Notes under the pieces: generated by a model | Told to the model about the DNA's origin: nothing | The model's input: only the letters and a program-made list of their open reading frames with translations | The model's database searches: none | Part shown: piece after piece, positions 17,388 through 24,467 of the stretch | Position numbering within the stretch: position 1 is the first letter of the stretch | How the letters are laid out: each line of letters begins with the position of its first letter | Program-made: the position numbers and the translations under genes | Assembly (NCBI GenBank): GCA_022792415.1 | Contig: JAAWAY010000060.1 | Location: 1-36,957, forward strand | Direction: 5' to 3' | DNA length: 36,957 nucleotides | From: Eggerthellaceae bacterium | GTDB lineage: Bacteria; Actinomycetota; Coriobacteriia; Coriobacteriales; Eggerthellaceae

Positions 17388-18299
17388 TTAGGCCTTCGGG
17401 CCCTGCGACAGCACCAGGCCGCCCAGCGTGAGGGTCATGCCCGCCACGACGGCTGGCGTGAGCGCCTCGCCCAGCACGGCGGCCGATGCCGTCGCGGTGA
17501 CGACGGGCACCAGGTAGATGTAGGTGCTCGTGGTGACGGCCCCCAGCCGGCTCACGGCGTAGCCCCAGGTGGCGAAGCAGGCGGCGGAGGCCACCAGCCC
17601 CAGGAACAGCAGGTTGGCGGCGAACACGGGGTCGATGAGGACGGCGGGGGCCGGCGCGGGGTAGCCGGCCAGCACGACGGGCGCCATGAGGACGAGGCCC
17701 CACGCGAACGTGCGCTTGGTGGCCGCGATGGTCTCATAGCCCGCGGCGGCAATGCGCGCCACCACCGTCGAGTAAACGGCCCACACCCCGGCCGCCCCCA
17801 GCGACAGCGCGCAGCCCAGCAGAAACGCGTCGCCTCCCGCCGGCGCCGCGCCCGCGCCTGCGCCCGCGCCATCGGGCGTGCCGGCGCTGCCGCCCAGGCT
17901 CACCAGCACGATGCCGGACATGGCCACGGCGAAGCCGGCCGCGAAGCGCGGGGTGAGCACGCCCCGCTGGCCCCGCAGGGCTGCGATGATGGCCGTGAAC
18001 AGGGGAGAGACGGTGACGATGATGCCGACGGCCGTGGCGCTCGCGTAGACGAGGGCCACGTTCTCCAGCAGGTAGTAGGCGGCGATGCCGGTGAGGCCGG
18101 CCAGGGCGAACAGCGCCTCGTCGCGCCGCGATGCCACGTGCAGGACGCGTGGGCGCAGGATGCACAGCGCCACGAGCCCCAGGGCGAAGCGGATGAGCAG
18201 GATCCAGCCCGGCGACAGGCCCTGCAGCAGCACCTTGGTGGACACGAACGTGATGCCCCACACGAACACGGTGAGCAGCGCGACGACGTGGGCCCTCAT
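17388..18299 (-). CDS. EamA/DMT-family transporter
   Basis: 303 residues, ATG at 18299 overlapping the stop of the upstream AraC gene (ATGA). It has ten hydrophobic helices in two EamA repeats: repeat 1 from the N-terminal VVALLTVFVWGITFVSTKVL, repeat 2 from FLLGCALSLGAAGVWAVYST. A glycine/alanine-rich linker (GTPDGAGAGAGAAPAGGD) separates them. The family exports or exchanges metabolites such as amino acids, drugs or nucleobases; no substrate can be deduced. Coupling to an AraC regulator is a common arrangement for such exporters. The long frame upstream of the chosen ATG is the overlapping AraC coding region in another frame. Confidence 0.9.
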   Translation of the reverse strand: MRAHVVALLTVFVWGITFVSTKVLLQGLSPGWILLIRFALGLVALCILRPRVLHVASRRDEALFALAGLTGIAAYYLLENVALVYASATAVGIIVTVSPLFTAIIAALRGQRGVLTPRFAAGFAVAMSGIVLVSLGGSAGTPDGAGAGAGAAPAGGDAFLLGCALSLGAAGVWAVYSTVVARIAAAGYETIAATKRTFAWGLVLMAPVVLAGYPAPAPAVLIDPVFAANLLFLGLVASAACFATWGYAVSRLGAVTTSTYIYLVPVVTATASAAVLGEALTPAVVAGMTLTLGGLVLSQGPKA

Positions 18300-19228
18300 C
18301 GGGCGCCTCCGCGGTCGAGGCCCTGCGCGGACGGTCGGCCGTCGGCCGTGCGGATGTCGACCGCTCGTGTCGTCTGCGAGGTGTCGTCCGCTCCGGCCAG
18401 CGCGTCGCGGTAGGCGCCGGGCGTGATGCCCAGGCGGTCGCGGAAGGCGCGGGTGAGGTGGGGTTGGTCGCTGAACCCGGTGGCGTGGGCGGCCTCGGCG
18501 CAGGACCGCCCCTGGGCCAGGAGAGCGCGGGCGCGCTCGACGCGCAGCGACGCGAGATGCTGCATGGGCGTGAGCCCGAACCGCCGCCGCCACGCGCGCA
18601 CCAGCTGCCAGCGCGACATCCCCGCGATGGCAGCCAGGTCGTCCAGGCGCACCGGACGCGCCAGCTGGGCTCGCAGGTGGGCCGCGGCACGAGCGAGGGG
18701 GTCGTCGGGCGCGGCTCCCGCTGAGGTGCGCGCGGCATCGCCGGCGCGATTCGCGCTACCCGGCTCGATGCCTGCGACAGACCCCGTGCCATCCGCCTTC
18801 GCCGCCAGGTGATCCGCCAGCAGGCAGAGCGTCTCGTCAGCCTCGTCGACGGCCTCCTCCTCGACGTGCGTGAGCAGTTCGTCGAGCAGGCGGGCGGCCT
18901 CCTCATCGCGCACGACCGGCCCCCCGAGGAGGAGCGCTTCTCCGGCCGAACCACCCTCGGGCAGCGTGGCGATGACGACCGAGTCGTAGGAGAGCGGCTC
19001 CTCGCCCTGCTGCTCGCAGCCGTGGGCATCGCCGGGGTTGAAGATGACGATATCGCCTGGCCCGATGTCATAGGGGGTTCCGTTGCAGGTGAGCGAGCGA
19101 CGTCCCTCGCGCACGATGCCGATGACGTGCCCGGCGTGGCGATGCGGCGGGAACGGGCGTGCCCATCCGCGAAAGCGGCGCGCCTCGATGCGGCCGCCTG
19201 CGCAGCTCGACTGACTCTTACCAGGCAC
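18296..19228 (-). CDS. AraC-family transcriptional regulator with cupin sensor
   Basis: 310 residues from the GTG at 19228, chosen because GGAGGGAAG lies 6 nt upstream; an ATG at 19357 would add 43 charged residues but lacks a ribosome site. The N-terminal half is a cupin-type effector domain (PPHRHAGHVIGIVREGRRS, then YDIGPGDIVIFNPGDAHGCE). The C-terminal half has two helix-turn-helix motifs (LDDLAAIAGMSRWQLVRAWR and EAAHATGFSDQPHLTRAFRD followed by LGITPGAYR). It is translationally coupled to the EamA transporter, which it probably controls. The last 30 residues beyond the DNA-binding domain are not conserved-looking. Confidence 0.9.
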   Translation of the reverse strand: MPGKSQSSCAGGRIEARRFRGWARPFPPHRHAGHVIGIVREGRRSLTCNGTPYDIGPGDIVIFNPGDAHGCEQQGEEPLSYDSVVIATLPEGGSAGEALLLGGPVVRDEEAARLLDELLTHVEEEAVDEADETLCLLADHLAAKADGTGSVAGIEPGSANRAGDAARTSAGAAPDDPLARAAAHLRAQLARPVRLDDLAAIAGMSRWQLVRAWRRRFGLTPMQHLASLRVERARALLAQGRSCAEAAHATGFSDQPHLTRAFRDRLGITPGAYRDALAGADDTSQTTRAVDIRTADGRPSAQGLDRGGAR

Positions 19229-19421
19229 GGTCTTCTTCCCTCCGTCGCTTAGGCGCCCCGGCGCCCGCAGATCCTGCCGCCGGCCCTTGCGGGCGCGGAT
19301 CTCCCGCTCGCTCTCGTTGGCATGGTCGCGGGCTTCCCGCGCTGTCCATCGTCTCATGATAGGGCAACGGCGCCGGCTGTCTTGAACGATCGTGCGGGCG
19401 GCGCCGGGGGGCGAGGACGAC

Positions 19422-19457
19422 GGAAGCCGGCCGCGCCCCGCGCAGCCGGCTTCCTCT
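19422..19457 (-). terminator. Hairpin downstream of the small secreted protein gene
   Basis: GGAAGCCGGC and GCCGGCTTCC pair perfectly (10 bp) around a GC-rich loop. It lies just after the stop of the minus-strand gene at 19498; the T-rich stretch (TCTT) is on the plus side, so the direction is uncertain. Confidence 0.5.
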
Positions 19458-19497
19458 TGGCGTGCCCCGGATGGGGTCGCGTTGTGCTCTGTCGACG

Positions 19498-19962
19498 CTA
19501 GTTGGTCTCGACGGGCTCCTCGGCGCCCTCGGCGGCGGTCGGGGTGGACGCGGCGGCCTTGTCCTGGGCCGTCAGGTCCTGGGACCCGGCGTCGTTCGCG
19601 GTGATGGGGGCGTTGGAGTCGGCGCTGATGGTGCTGCCGTTGACCTCAGTGGGCTCCTCGGCGCCCTCGGCGGCCGTCGGGGTGGACGCGGCCGTCAGGT
19701 CCTGGGCCGTCTGGCCGGCCTGGTCGAGCGGGGTGGCGTGCAGGGTGAGGGCGGCGTGCTCGATGGGGGCCAGCAGGCCGTCGGCCAGGGCCTCCTCGTC
19801 GACGATCTCCGTCACGCTCACGTGGTTGGGGCCGGTGGTCTGCGGCGCGCCCTCCTCGGCGAGGGCGGGCTGGGCCTGCAGCAGGGCCATGGCACCGCCC
19901 ACGAGGGCGCACAGCCCCAGGGTGCACAGCCCGGTGCTCAGCTTGGTCATTGCGTTGCTCAT
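19498..19962 (-). CDS. Small secreted protein with internal duplication, function unknown
   Basis: 154 residues, ATG at 19962 with GGAAGGA upstream. A clear Sec signal peptide (LCTLGLCALVGGAMALLQA, cleavage near AQPALA-EE) is followed by a low-complexity mature chain rich in Ala, Thr, Glu and Asp with no cysteine. The block STPTAAEGAEEP occurs twice (about residues 93-104 and 138-149); the second copy ends the protein. There is no LPXTG anchor and no lipobox, so it is presumably released or loosely attached. I do not recognise the family. The upstream TAAGAT on the minus strand at 20090-20095 is a possible -10 box. Confidence 0.75.
   Translation of the reverse strand: MSNAMTKLSTGLCTLGLCALVGGAMALLQAQPALAEEGAPQTTGPNHVSVTEIVDEEALADGLLAPIEHAALTLHATPLDQAGQTAQDLTAASTPTAAEGAEEPTEVNGSTISADSNAPITANDAGSQDLTAQDKAAASTPTAAEGAEEPVETN
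19513..19692 (-). repeat. Pair of 42 bp direct repeats inside the secreted protein gene
   Basis: Positions 19513-19554 and 19651-19692 are identical except for one base. They encode the repeated STPTAAEGAEEP block. Near-identity at DNA level points to a recent duplication or ongoing slippage/recombination. Confidence 0.8.
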
Positions 19963-20120
19963 GATGTGTCCTTCCGCTTGAGCTGGCTCGCCATGGCGGG
20001 CGCGGCTTCCGATCTGCCGATGGGCCCGGGGGACGCCCGCCGGGTGCTCGCGCGCCCGCGTGTGGTCCCTCGGCTCGGCTCTCAGGTCGATCTTAGGAAG
20101 CGGCGCGGAGGGCCTCCCTG

Positions 20121-20145
20121 AGGCCGCCCCATCCGTGGGCGGCCT
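20121..20145. other. Perfect 9 bp hairpin in the intergenic region
   Basis: AGGCCGCCC and GGGCGGCCT around a 7 nt loop. It lies in the gene-free stretch 19963-20418, which otherwise holds the promoter side of the secreted protein gene and the palindromic element at 20225. No U-tract. Confidence 0.45.
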
Positions 20146-20224
20146 GTGGCGCGCCCGTCAATCGCAGGTCACCGAGATGCCCCGGGACGCCGGGCCGCAT
20201 CACCCGAGGGACGGGTCGCGCGCC

Positions 20225-20386
20225 CTTCGTGCCAGAAAACGGCTCGATTCCGAGGCAGGCAAGCTCCCCAGCCTTGCCGTTCGCAGCGTTTTCGCAGGTC
20301 GCCTTCGCCTCGGCATCCTCTGGTGGCTCCCTTGTGCCCGTCTAGGGGCCGAAAACCTCGGAATCGTGCGGTTTTCTGGCATGAAC
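20225..20386. repeat. Palindromic element A (31 bp inverted arms, about 162 bp)
   Basis: Left arm 20225-20255 and right arm 20356-20386 are reverse complements at 27 of 31 positions; the shared core is TGCCAGAAAAC and CGATTCCGAGG. The 100 bp centre is unrelated to that of element B but also contains small hairpins (GGCAAG/CTTGCC). The right arm ends 32 bp before the nuclease-like gene. The same arm sequence recurs, with 28 of 31 matches, at 21487-21518 and 21629-21660. Confidence 0.9.
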
Positions 20387-20404
20387 GCACCAGTTGCCCC
20401 GTGC

Positions 20405-20410
20405 TAGACT
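20405..20410 (+). promoter_or_regulatory. -10 box of an apparently leaderless mRNA
   Basis: TAGACT lies 8 nt before the ATG at 20419, which would place the transcription start at or next to the start codon. The -35 region would fall at the outer edge of the right arm of element A. No Shine-Dalgarno is present. Confidence 0.45.
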
Positions 20411-20418
20411 TCCGCCCC

Positions 20419-21375
20419 ATGGGTGTCATTCTCTGTCATCGCTCGGCCTTCGACCTGCACCGGATGGACTGTCCCACCGAGCCGTTCTCCGGTAGCCTGG
20501 CCGCAGCGTGGGAAGGCGGAGATGTAAACGCGCGATTAGCCGATGTCGTCCGCCGGTCACCCTCGCAGGCGCGCTACCTGCGGGAACCCTACCATCTCCT
20601 CGTGCCGGGTGAGGTGAAGCGCCGTCCGTCTCATGGTGTCGTGCTCCATGGGGCGGGTGTCCCTCTGCCATCAGGATCGCTCCGGCGCGTGGCACCCGGG
20701 TTGCTGGTCGTGTCAGTCGAGTGCGCCTTGCGCCAGATGTCGGCTGACGAGCGCCTCCTCGACATCGTGCTCCTCTGCTATGAGGCGTGCGGCTGCTACC
20801 GAATGGGCCCAGGTGAGGATCGCCTCTTCGATCAGGGGCGTTTGACCACGGTCGACAGGCTGAAGCGCCATGTCCAGGCGAGCGCTGGCCTGCCGGGCGC
20901 GGGTGCCTTGGGCCGGGCGCTGCGCTTCGTGCGCGACGACTCGTTCTCGCCGGCCGAGACTGCCGCGGTGCTCCTGCTGTGCCTGCCGCGTCGGATGGGC
21001 GGCTATGGGCTGCCGTGGCCGGAGATGAACCATCGCGTCGATTTGGGCGCACGGCGTCGCTCGGCGGCGGGCCGGTCCTACCTGATATGCGATTTGTACT
21101 GGCCTGGATCGCGTCTGGACGTCGAGTACGATAGCGATCTGTGTCATACCGGATCCCAGCGCATCGCCCAGGACGCCATGCGCCGTGCCGACCTCTTCGA
21201 CCGAGGTATCAGCGTTCTGACCCTGACGAAGGGCCAGCTCTACGACGAGGAGGGCCTTGACGTCTTCGCGGCGGTGCTCGCACGCCAGCTTGGATATCGG
21301 TTGCGTCCGGTGGACGCGCGGGGACTGGCATCCAGGCGCGCGCTTCGATCGGAGCTGCTTGGCTCGCGTTGTTGA
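20419..21375 (+). CDS. Putative PD-(D/E)XK (Vsr/DUF559-like) nuclease of unknown function, flanked by palindromic repeats
   Basis: 318 residues from the ATG at 20419; the open frame upstream runs through element A and is not counted. The N-terminal about 200 residues match nothing I recognise; they contain a LVVSVECALRQM segment reminiscent of the middle of actinobacterial AbiEi/DUF559 proteins. The C-terminal part reads like a DUF559/Vsr endonuclease core: ICDLYWPGSRLDVEYDSD (D225, E236, D238, D240), H243 shortly after, then DAMRRADLFDRGISVLTLTK. The usual E-x-K is E-Y-D here, as in Vsr-like variants, so activity is uncertain. GC content and codon use are visibly less extreme than in the neighbours, suggesting transfer. 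Leaderless-looking start. The flanking inverted repeats suggest a repeat-associated or mobile unit. Confidence 0.7.
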   Translation: MGVILCHRSAFDLHRMDCPTEPFSGSLAAAWEGGDVNARLADVVRRSPSQARYLREPYHLLVPGEVKRRPSHGVVLHGAGVPLPSGSLRRVAPGLLVVSVECALRQMSADERLLDIVLLCYEACGCYRMGPGEDRLFDQGRLTTVDRLKRHVQASAGLPGAGALGRALRFVRDDSFSPAETAAVLLLCLPRRMGGYGLPWPEMNHRVDLGARRRSAAGRSYLICDLYWPGSRLDVEYDSDLCHTGSQRIAQDAMRRADLFDRGISVLTLTKGQLYDEEGLDVFAAVLARQLGYRLRPVDARGLASRRALRSELLGSRC

Positions 21376-21426
21376 CGCTTGTCTGTGTTTGGTGGGCGAT
21401 TCCGCCAATAGCGACCAGGGTCTCTT

Positions 21427-21452
21427 GTGGCGAGGCATTCCCGCTGCGCCAC
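21427..21452 (+). terminator. Hairpin downstream of the nuclease-like gene
   Basis: GTGGCG and CGCCAC pair around a 14 nt loop, 50 nt after the stop codon. No U-tract; a weak terminator candidate. Confidence 0.3.
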
Positions 21453-21486
21453 GGTCCGCCGGCTAACGGAAAGGGGGAATCCAGGC

Positions 21487-21660
21487 GGTTCGTGCCAGAA
21501 AACGGCGCCATTCCGAGGCTAGAGGCGACATGTCGGGGCGGCTCGGCACGTCTTGCGGGCGTTTCCCCAGGTGACGGATCATCCAATCGCGGGGCTCTCC
21601 GCCCGATCGTCGCAGAAATCGGTTCCAACCTCGGAATGGCGCCGTTTTCTGGCACGAACC
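21487..21660. repeat. Palindromic element B (perfect 32 bp inverted arms, 174 bp)
   Basis: Arms 21487-21518 and 21629-21660 are perfect reverse complements over 32 bp (starting GGTTCGTGCCAGAAAACGG and ending CCATTCCGAGG). The 110 bp centre has minor dyads (CGACATGTCG; CCGAT/ATCGG). Perfect arms with a divergent centre point to maintenance by selection or recent conversion. Together with element A it brackets the nuclease-like gene; the outermost arms at 20225 and 21660 have the geometry of terminal inverted repeats of a 1.44 kb unit. No clear target-site duplication is visible. Confidence 0.93.
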
Positions 21661-21691
21661 GCCCCACGAACCGCGCCCGCCCCCGCGCGCG

Positions 21692-22381
21692 TCAGCCCTC
21701 TACCACCACGCCGAGGCGGCGCGCCAGGCCCGCGGCCTGGATCAGGTCCATCTTGCACCCGCGCACCTCGTCCATCGCGTCGGACAGCACGATGCCCTCC
21801 AGCTGGCACCCGCGCAGGTCGATGCCGGCCAGCGACGTGCGGAAGAAGCTCGTGCCCACCAGCTTGACGTCGTCCAGCGCGACGTGGCGCAGGCTGGCCT
21901 CGGACACGTCGGCGCCGGACAGGTCGCAGGTGCGCGCGGCCACCGCCCACAGGCGCGCCTGGGTGAGCGCGCACAGCCCGCACGCGCAGCCGTCCAGCGT
22001 CACGTCCTCCAGGTTGGCCTCCAGAAACGACGCGCCCGTCAGCTTGCAGCCCGTGAACGAGCAGCGCCTCAGGTCGGCCTGGTCGAGCACCGCGTTGGAC
22101 AGGTCGCACTCCACGAAGGCCACGTCGGAAAGCGACGCGCCCTCCAGGAGGCAGCCCGCCAGCCGGCAGCCCTCCAGCCGCGCGCCGGACAGCTCCAGCT
22201 CCGCCAGGTCGCGCCCGCACGCGTCGACGCCCGTCACCACCAGGCCCTCCCACGGCTCGTCGCCCGGCTCCCACGCGGGCAGCGCGGACAGCGCGCGGGG
22301 GTCGCGCGGCTCGGCCGGGGCGGCAGGCGGGCGCGGCGCGGCGCCGAAGGCCTCGGCGGCGTGCAGGTGCGACAGGCTCAT
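21692..22381 (-). CDS. Pentapeptide-repeat protein
   Basis: 229 residues. After a 45-residue Pro/Ala-rich start, pentapeptide repeats of the A(D/N)Lxx type run from about residue 58 to 205 (examples: CDLSNAVLDQADLRRCSF, GASFLEANLEDVTLDGC, CDLSGADVSEASL). They predict a right-handed quadrilateral beta-helix of about seven coils. Cysteine often occupies the outward or first positions. The end (CKMDLIQAAGLARRLGVVVEG) is a helical cap common in this family. Members mimic DNA (Qnr/MfpA, gyrase protection) or have unknown roles; nothing here proves gyrase binding. It lies 19 bp downstream of pyrE, with a weak ribosome site. Confidence 0.88.
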   Translation of the reverse strand: MSLSHLHAAEAFGAAPRPPAAPAEPRDPRALSALPAWEPGDEPWEGLVVTGVDACGRDLAELELSGARLEGCRLAGCLLEGASLSDVAFVECDLSNAVLDQADLRRCSFTGCKLTGASFLEANLEDVTLDGCACGLCALTQARLWAVAARTCDLSGADVSEASLRHVALDDVKLVGTSFFRTSLAGIDLRGCQLEGIVLSDAMDEVRGCKMDLIQAAGLARRLGVVVEG

Positions 22382-22400
22382 GGCTGGGTTCCGCCCGGCC

Positions 22401-23081
22401 CTACGCCCGGGCGCCCCACTGCTCGTAGTACGCGTCGAGCGCGCCGGCCAGCGCGTCGTCGATGACCACGCGGCCGCCCACCTCGCGCCCGTGCAGGTAG
22501 GCGCGCACCTCGTCCATGGTGACGATGGCCGCGGTGGGGAACCCGTAGCGCTCGCTCACCTCGGCCAGCGCCGCCTGCGTGCCGCCCTTGCCCACCTCCA
22601 TGCGGTCAAGCGACACCATAAGGCCCACCACCTCGACGTCAGCCTGCGCCTTGATCAGGGGATACGTCTCCTCGATGGACTTGCCCGACGTGGTGACGTC
22701 CTCCACCATGACCACGCGGTCGCCGTCGCGCAGGTCGCTGCCCAGCAGGATGCCCGCGTCACCGTGGTCCTTGGCTTCCTTGCGGTTGGAGCAGTAGCGC
22801 GCCTCCTTGCCGTACAGCTCGTGCAGCGCCATGGTGGTGACCACCGACAGCGGGATGCCCTTGTACGCCGGCCCGAACACCACGTCGAAGTCCAACCCGA
22901 AGCGCTCGTTGATGGCCTGCGCGTAGAACAGGCCCAGGCGGTGCAGCTGGTCGCCCGTGACGTAGGCGCCCGCGTTCATGAAGAAGGGGGATTTGCGGCC
23001 GCTCTTCAGCGTGAAGTCGCCGAACTTGAGCACGTCGCTCTCCACCATGAACTCGATGAACTCCTGCTTGTAGGCATCCAT
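22401..23081 (-). CDS. pyrE: Orotate phosphoribosyltransferase
   Basis: 226 residues; ATG at 23081 with GGAAGGGG upstream. It converts orotate and PRPP to OMP in de novo pyrimidine synthesis. The N-terminal region LKFGDFTLKSGRKSPFFMNAG is the OPRT hood/orotate-binding part (lysine and SGRKSPFF conserved). FGPAYKGIPL and the PRPP loop VVMVEDVTTSGKS are intact. Length is typical. Other pyr genes are not adjacent; the only operon partner is the pentapeptide-repeat gene downstream. Confidence 0.96.
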   Translation of the reverse strand: MDAYKQEFIEFMVESDVLKFGDFTLKSGRKSPFFMNAGAYVTGDQLHRLGLFYAQAINERFGLDFDVVFGPAYKGIPLSVVTTMALHELYGKEARYCSNRKEAKDHGDAGILLGSDLRDGDRVVMVEDVTTSGKSIEETYPLIKAQADVEVVGLMVSLDRMEVGKGGTQAALAEVSERYGFPTAAIVTMDEVRAYLHGREVGGRVVIDDALAGALDAYYEQWGARA

Positions 23082-23388
23082 GGGGCGCCCCTTCCGTCCG
23101 GGCCGCCGCGCGGCCGTTGGCTACGTACCGCTGACATGATACCCGATGACCCCGGGCCCCGGGACGCCCTGGGATAAGATGGGGAAGAAGCGCGCGGTCG
23201 CCCCCGCGGGCGCCCCGGGGCTCCGGCGCGCGCCGGCCCGGGCCGCCCGCGTCGGGCGCGTCGCCTGCCGGGGCCCCGCGCCAGCCCCGCCGCCCGCGCC
23301 CGTGCCGCCCGCCCCGCAGGAGGAAGCGCGCGCCGCCGGCAGGGCCCGCCCCGCGCCTGCCGTCCGACCGCCGTCGAAAGGAGCCGCC

Positions 23389-24045
23389 ATGTCCTCAGGA
23401 CCCCGCGATACCCGCCCGGAGAGCGTCGTGAAGCGCGCGCTCGACGGCCTCGTCCTGCGCCACCCGCTCATATCCGCGGCCCTGGCCCTGCTGCTCGTGG
23501 CGGCCGTGGGCGGAGGCGCGGCGGGGCTGGGCTCGGGCGGGATCTCCCCCGCGGCCGGGGGCGGGCAGGCCCCCGCGACGTCCGCCACGGCGCAGCCCGG
23601 CCTGGAGCACGCCACGGTGGTGCGCGTGGTGGACGGCGACACGCTGGTGGTGAGCGTGGGCGGGCGCGACGAGCGCGTGCGGCTCATCGGCATCGACTGC
23701 CCGGAGAGCGTCGCCCCCGAGGAGGAGCGCAACACGCCCGAGGGCGACGAGGCGTCGGCCCACACCAAGGGCCTCGTGGGCGCCGGCGACGTCGTGTGGC
23801 TCGAGCGCGACGCCAGCGACACCGACCGGTACGACCGCCTGCTGCGCTACGTGTGGCTCGAGCAGCCCGACGACCCCGACGACCCCGACGAGATCGCCAC
23901 CAAGATGCTCAACGGCATCCTCGTGCGCGACGGCTACGCGCGCGCCAAGCGCTACGGCCAGGACACCGCCCACGCCGAGGCGCTCGAGGCCCTGGGCCGC
24001 GAGGCGTCCCGCGCCGGCCGCGGCGTGTCGGCTGCCTGGGGCTAG
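23389..24045 (+). CDS. Membrane-anchored thermonuclease (SNase-like)
   Basis: 218 residues from the ATG at 23389, which has GAAAGGAG upstream; an open frame continuing upstream to 23146 encodes only Pro/Ala/Arg-rich sequence and is not counted. One hydrophobic helix (about 27-47) and a Gly/Ala-rich linker precede the SNase domain (about 73-218). The domain has VVRVVDGDTLVV, the catalytic Arg in VRLIGIDCPES, the Glu region EERNTPEGDEAS and the second Arg in DRYDRLLRYVW. It cleaves DNA or RNA outside the membrane, perhaps for nutrient scavenging or uptake processing. The 307 bp upstream (23082-23388) is extremely GC-rich; a TAAGAT at 23175 is the only -10 candidate. Confidence 0.9.
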   Translation: MSSGPRDTRPESVVKRALDGLVLRHPLISAALALLLVAAVGGGAAGLGSGGISPAAGGGQAPATSATAQPGLEHATVVRVVDGDTLVVSVGGRDERVRLIGIDCPESVAPEEERNTPEGDEASAHTKGLVGAGDVVWLERDASDTDRYDRLLRYVWLEQPDDPDDPDEIATKMLNGILVRDGYARAKRYGQDTAHAEALEALGREASRAGRGVSAAWG

Positions 24046-24140
24046 GCGCGCCCCGGCCGGAGGGCGCCCCGGCCCGCCCGCCGCGCCGCCGCCGTGGTAG
24101 AATCGCCCCCTGAAGCACACGACCCGGATGGAAGCCGCCC

Positions 24141-24422
24141 ATGCAGACCTACCTCGCCCACTACCGCTCGCCCAACGCCTCGTCCGACCGCGCCCGCGGC
24201 CTGTTCGAGTTCGACAGCGACGCGCGTGCCGGCACCAAGGCAAACCTCCACGACGCGCGCGTGCGCATGCTGGAGCTGTACGGCAAGGACGCCGTGGGCT
24301 GGACCATCGACAAGGTGGAGCGCAAGCGCGCCAGGGAGGAAAAGACGGACGGCCAGCTCGAGCTGGACTTCCGCGCCCCCAAGCCCGAGCGCAAGCGAAA
24401 GCACAAGAAGGAGTACTGGTAG
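24141..24422 (+). CDS. Small conserved-looking protein with basic tail, function unknown
   Basis: 93 residues, ATG at 24141 with GGATGGAAG upstream and TAGAAT (24098-24103) as a possible -10 box. The N-terminal part (QTYLAHYRSP) is followed by a helical, charged middle (ANLHDARVRMLELYGKDAVGWTI) and a tail made largely of Lys and Arg (KPERKRKHKKEYW). This suggests nucleic-acid or ribosome contact. Not recognised. It precedes the M42 peptidase gene by 45 bp and may share its transcript. Confidence 0.7.
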   Translation: MQTYLAHYRSPNASSDRARGLFEFDSDARAGTKANLHDARVRMLELYGKDAVGWTIDKVERKRAREEKTDGQLELDFRAPKPERKRKHKKEYW

Positions 24423-24467
24423 GGGAGGCCGCCCCGCGCGCCGTCCCTCCCGCGAAAGGAAGCACCC

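Noticed and set aside
19229-19357. Longer AraC protein starting at 19357
   Set aside because: No ribosome site, and the added residues are charged and unlike an AraC sensor domain; the GTG at 19228 has GGAGGGAAG upstream.
20225-21660. CRISPR array
   Set aside because: The repeats are inverted pairs with one unique centre each and only four arm copies; there are no regularly spaced direct repeats and no cas genes.
20225-21660. Classical insertion sequence
   Set aside because: The terminal geometry fits, but the protein has no DDE, HUH or recombinase motif and no target-site duplication is visible. Kept as a candidate unit, not called an IS.
23146-23388. N-terminal extension of the thermonuclease
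   Set aside because: The extra frame encodes only Pro/Ala/Arg-rich sequence and the ATG at 23389 has a strong ribosome site.
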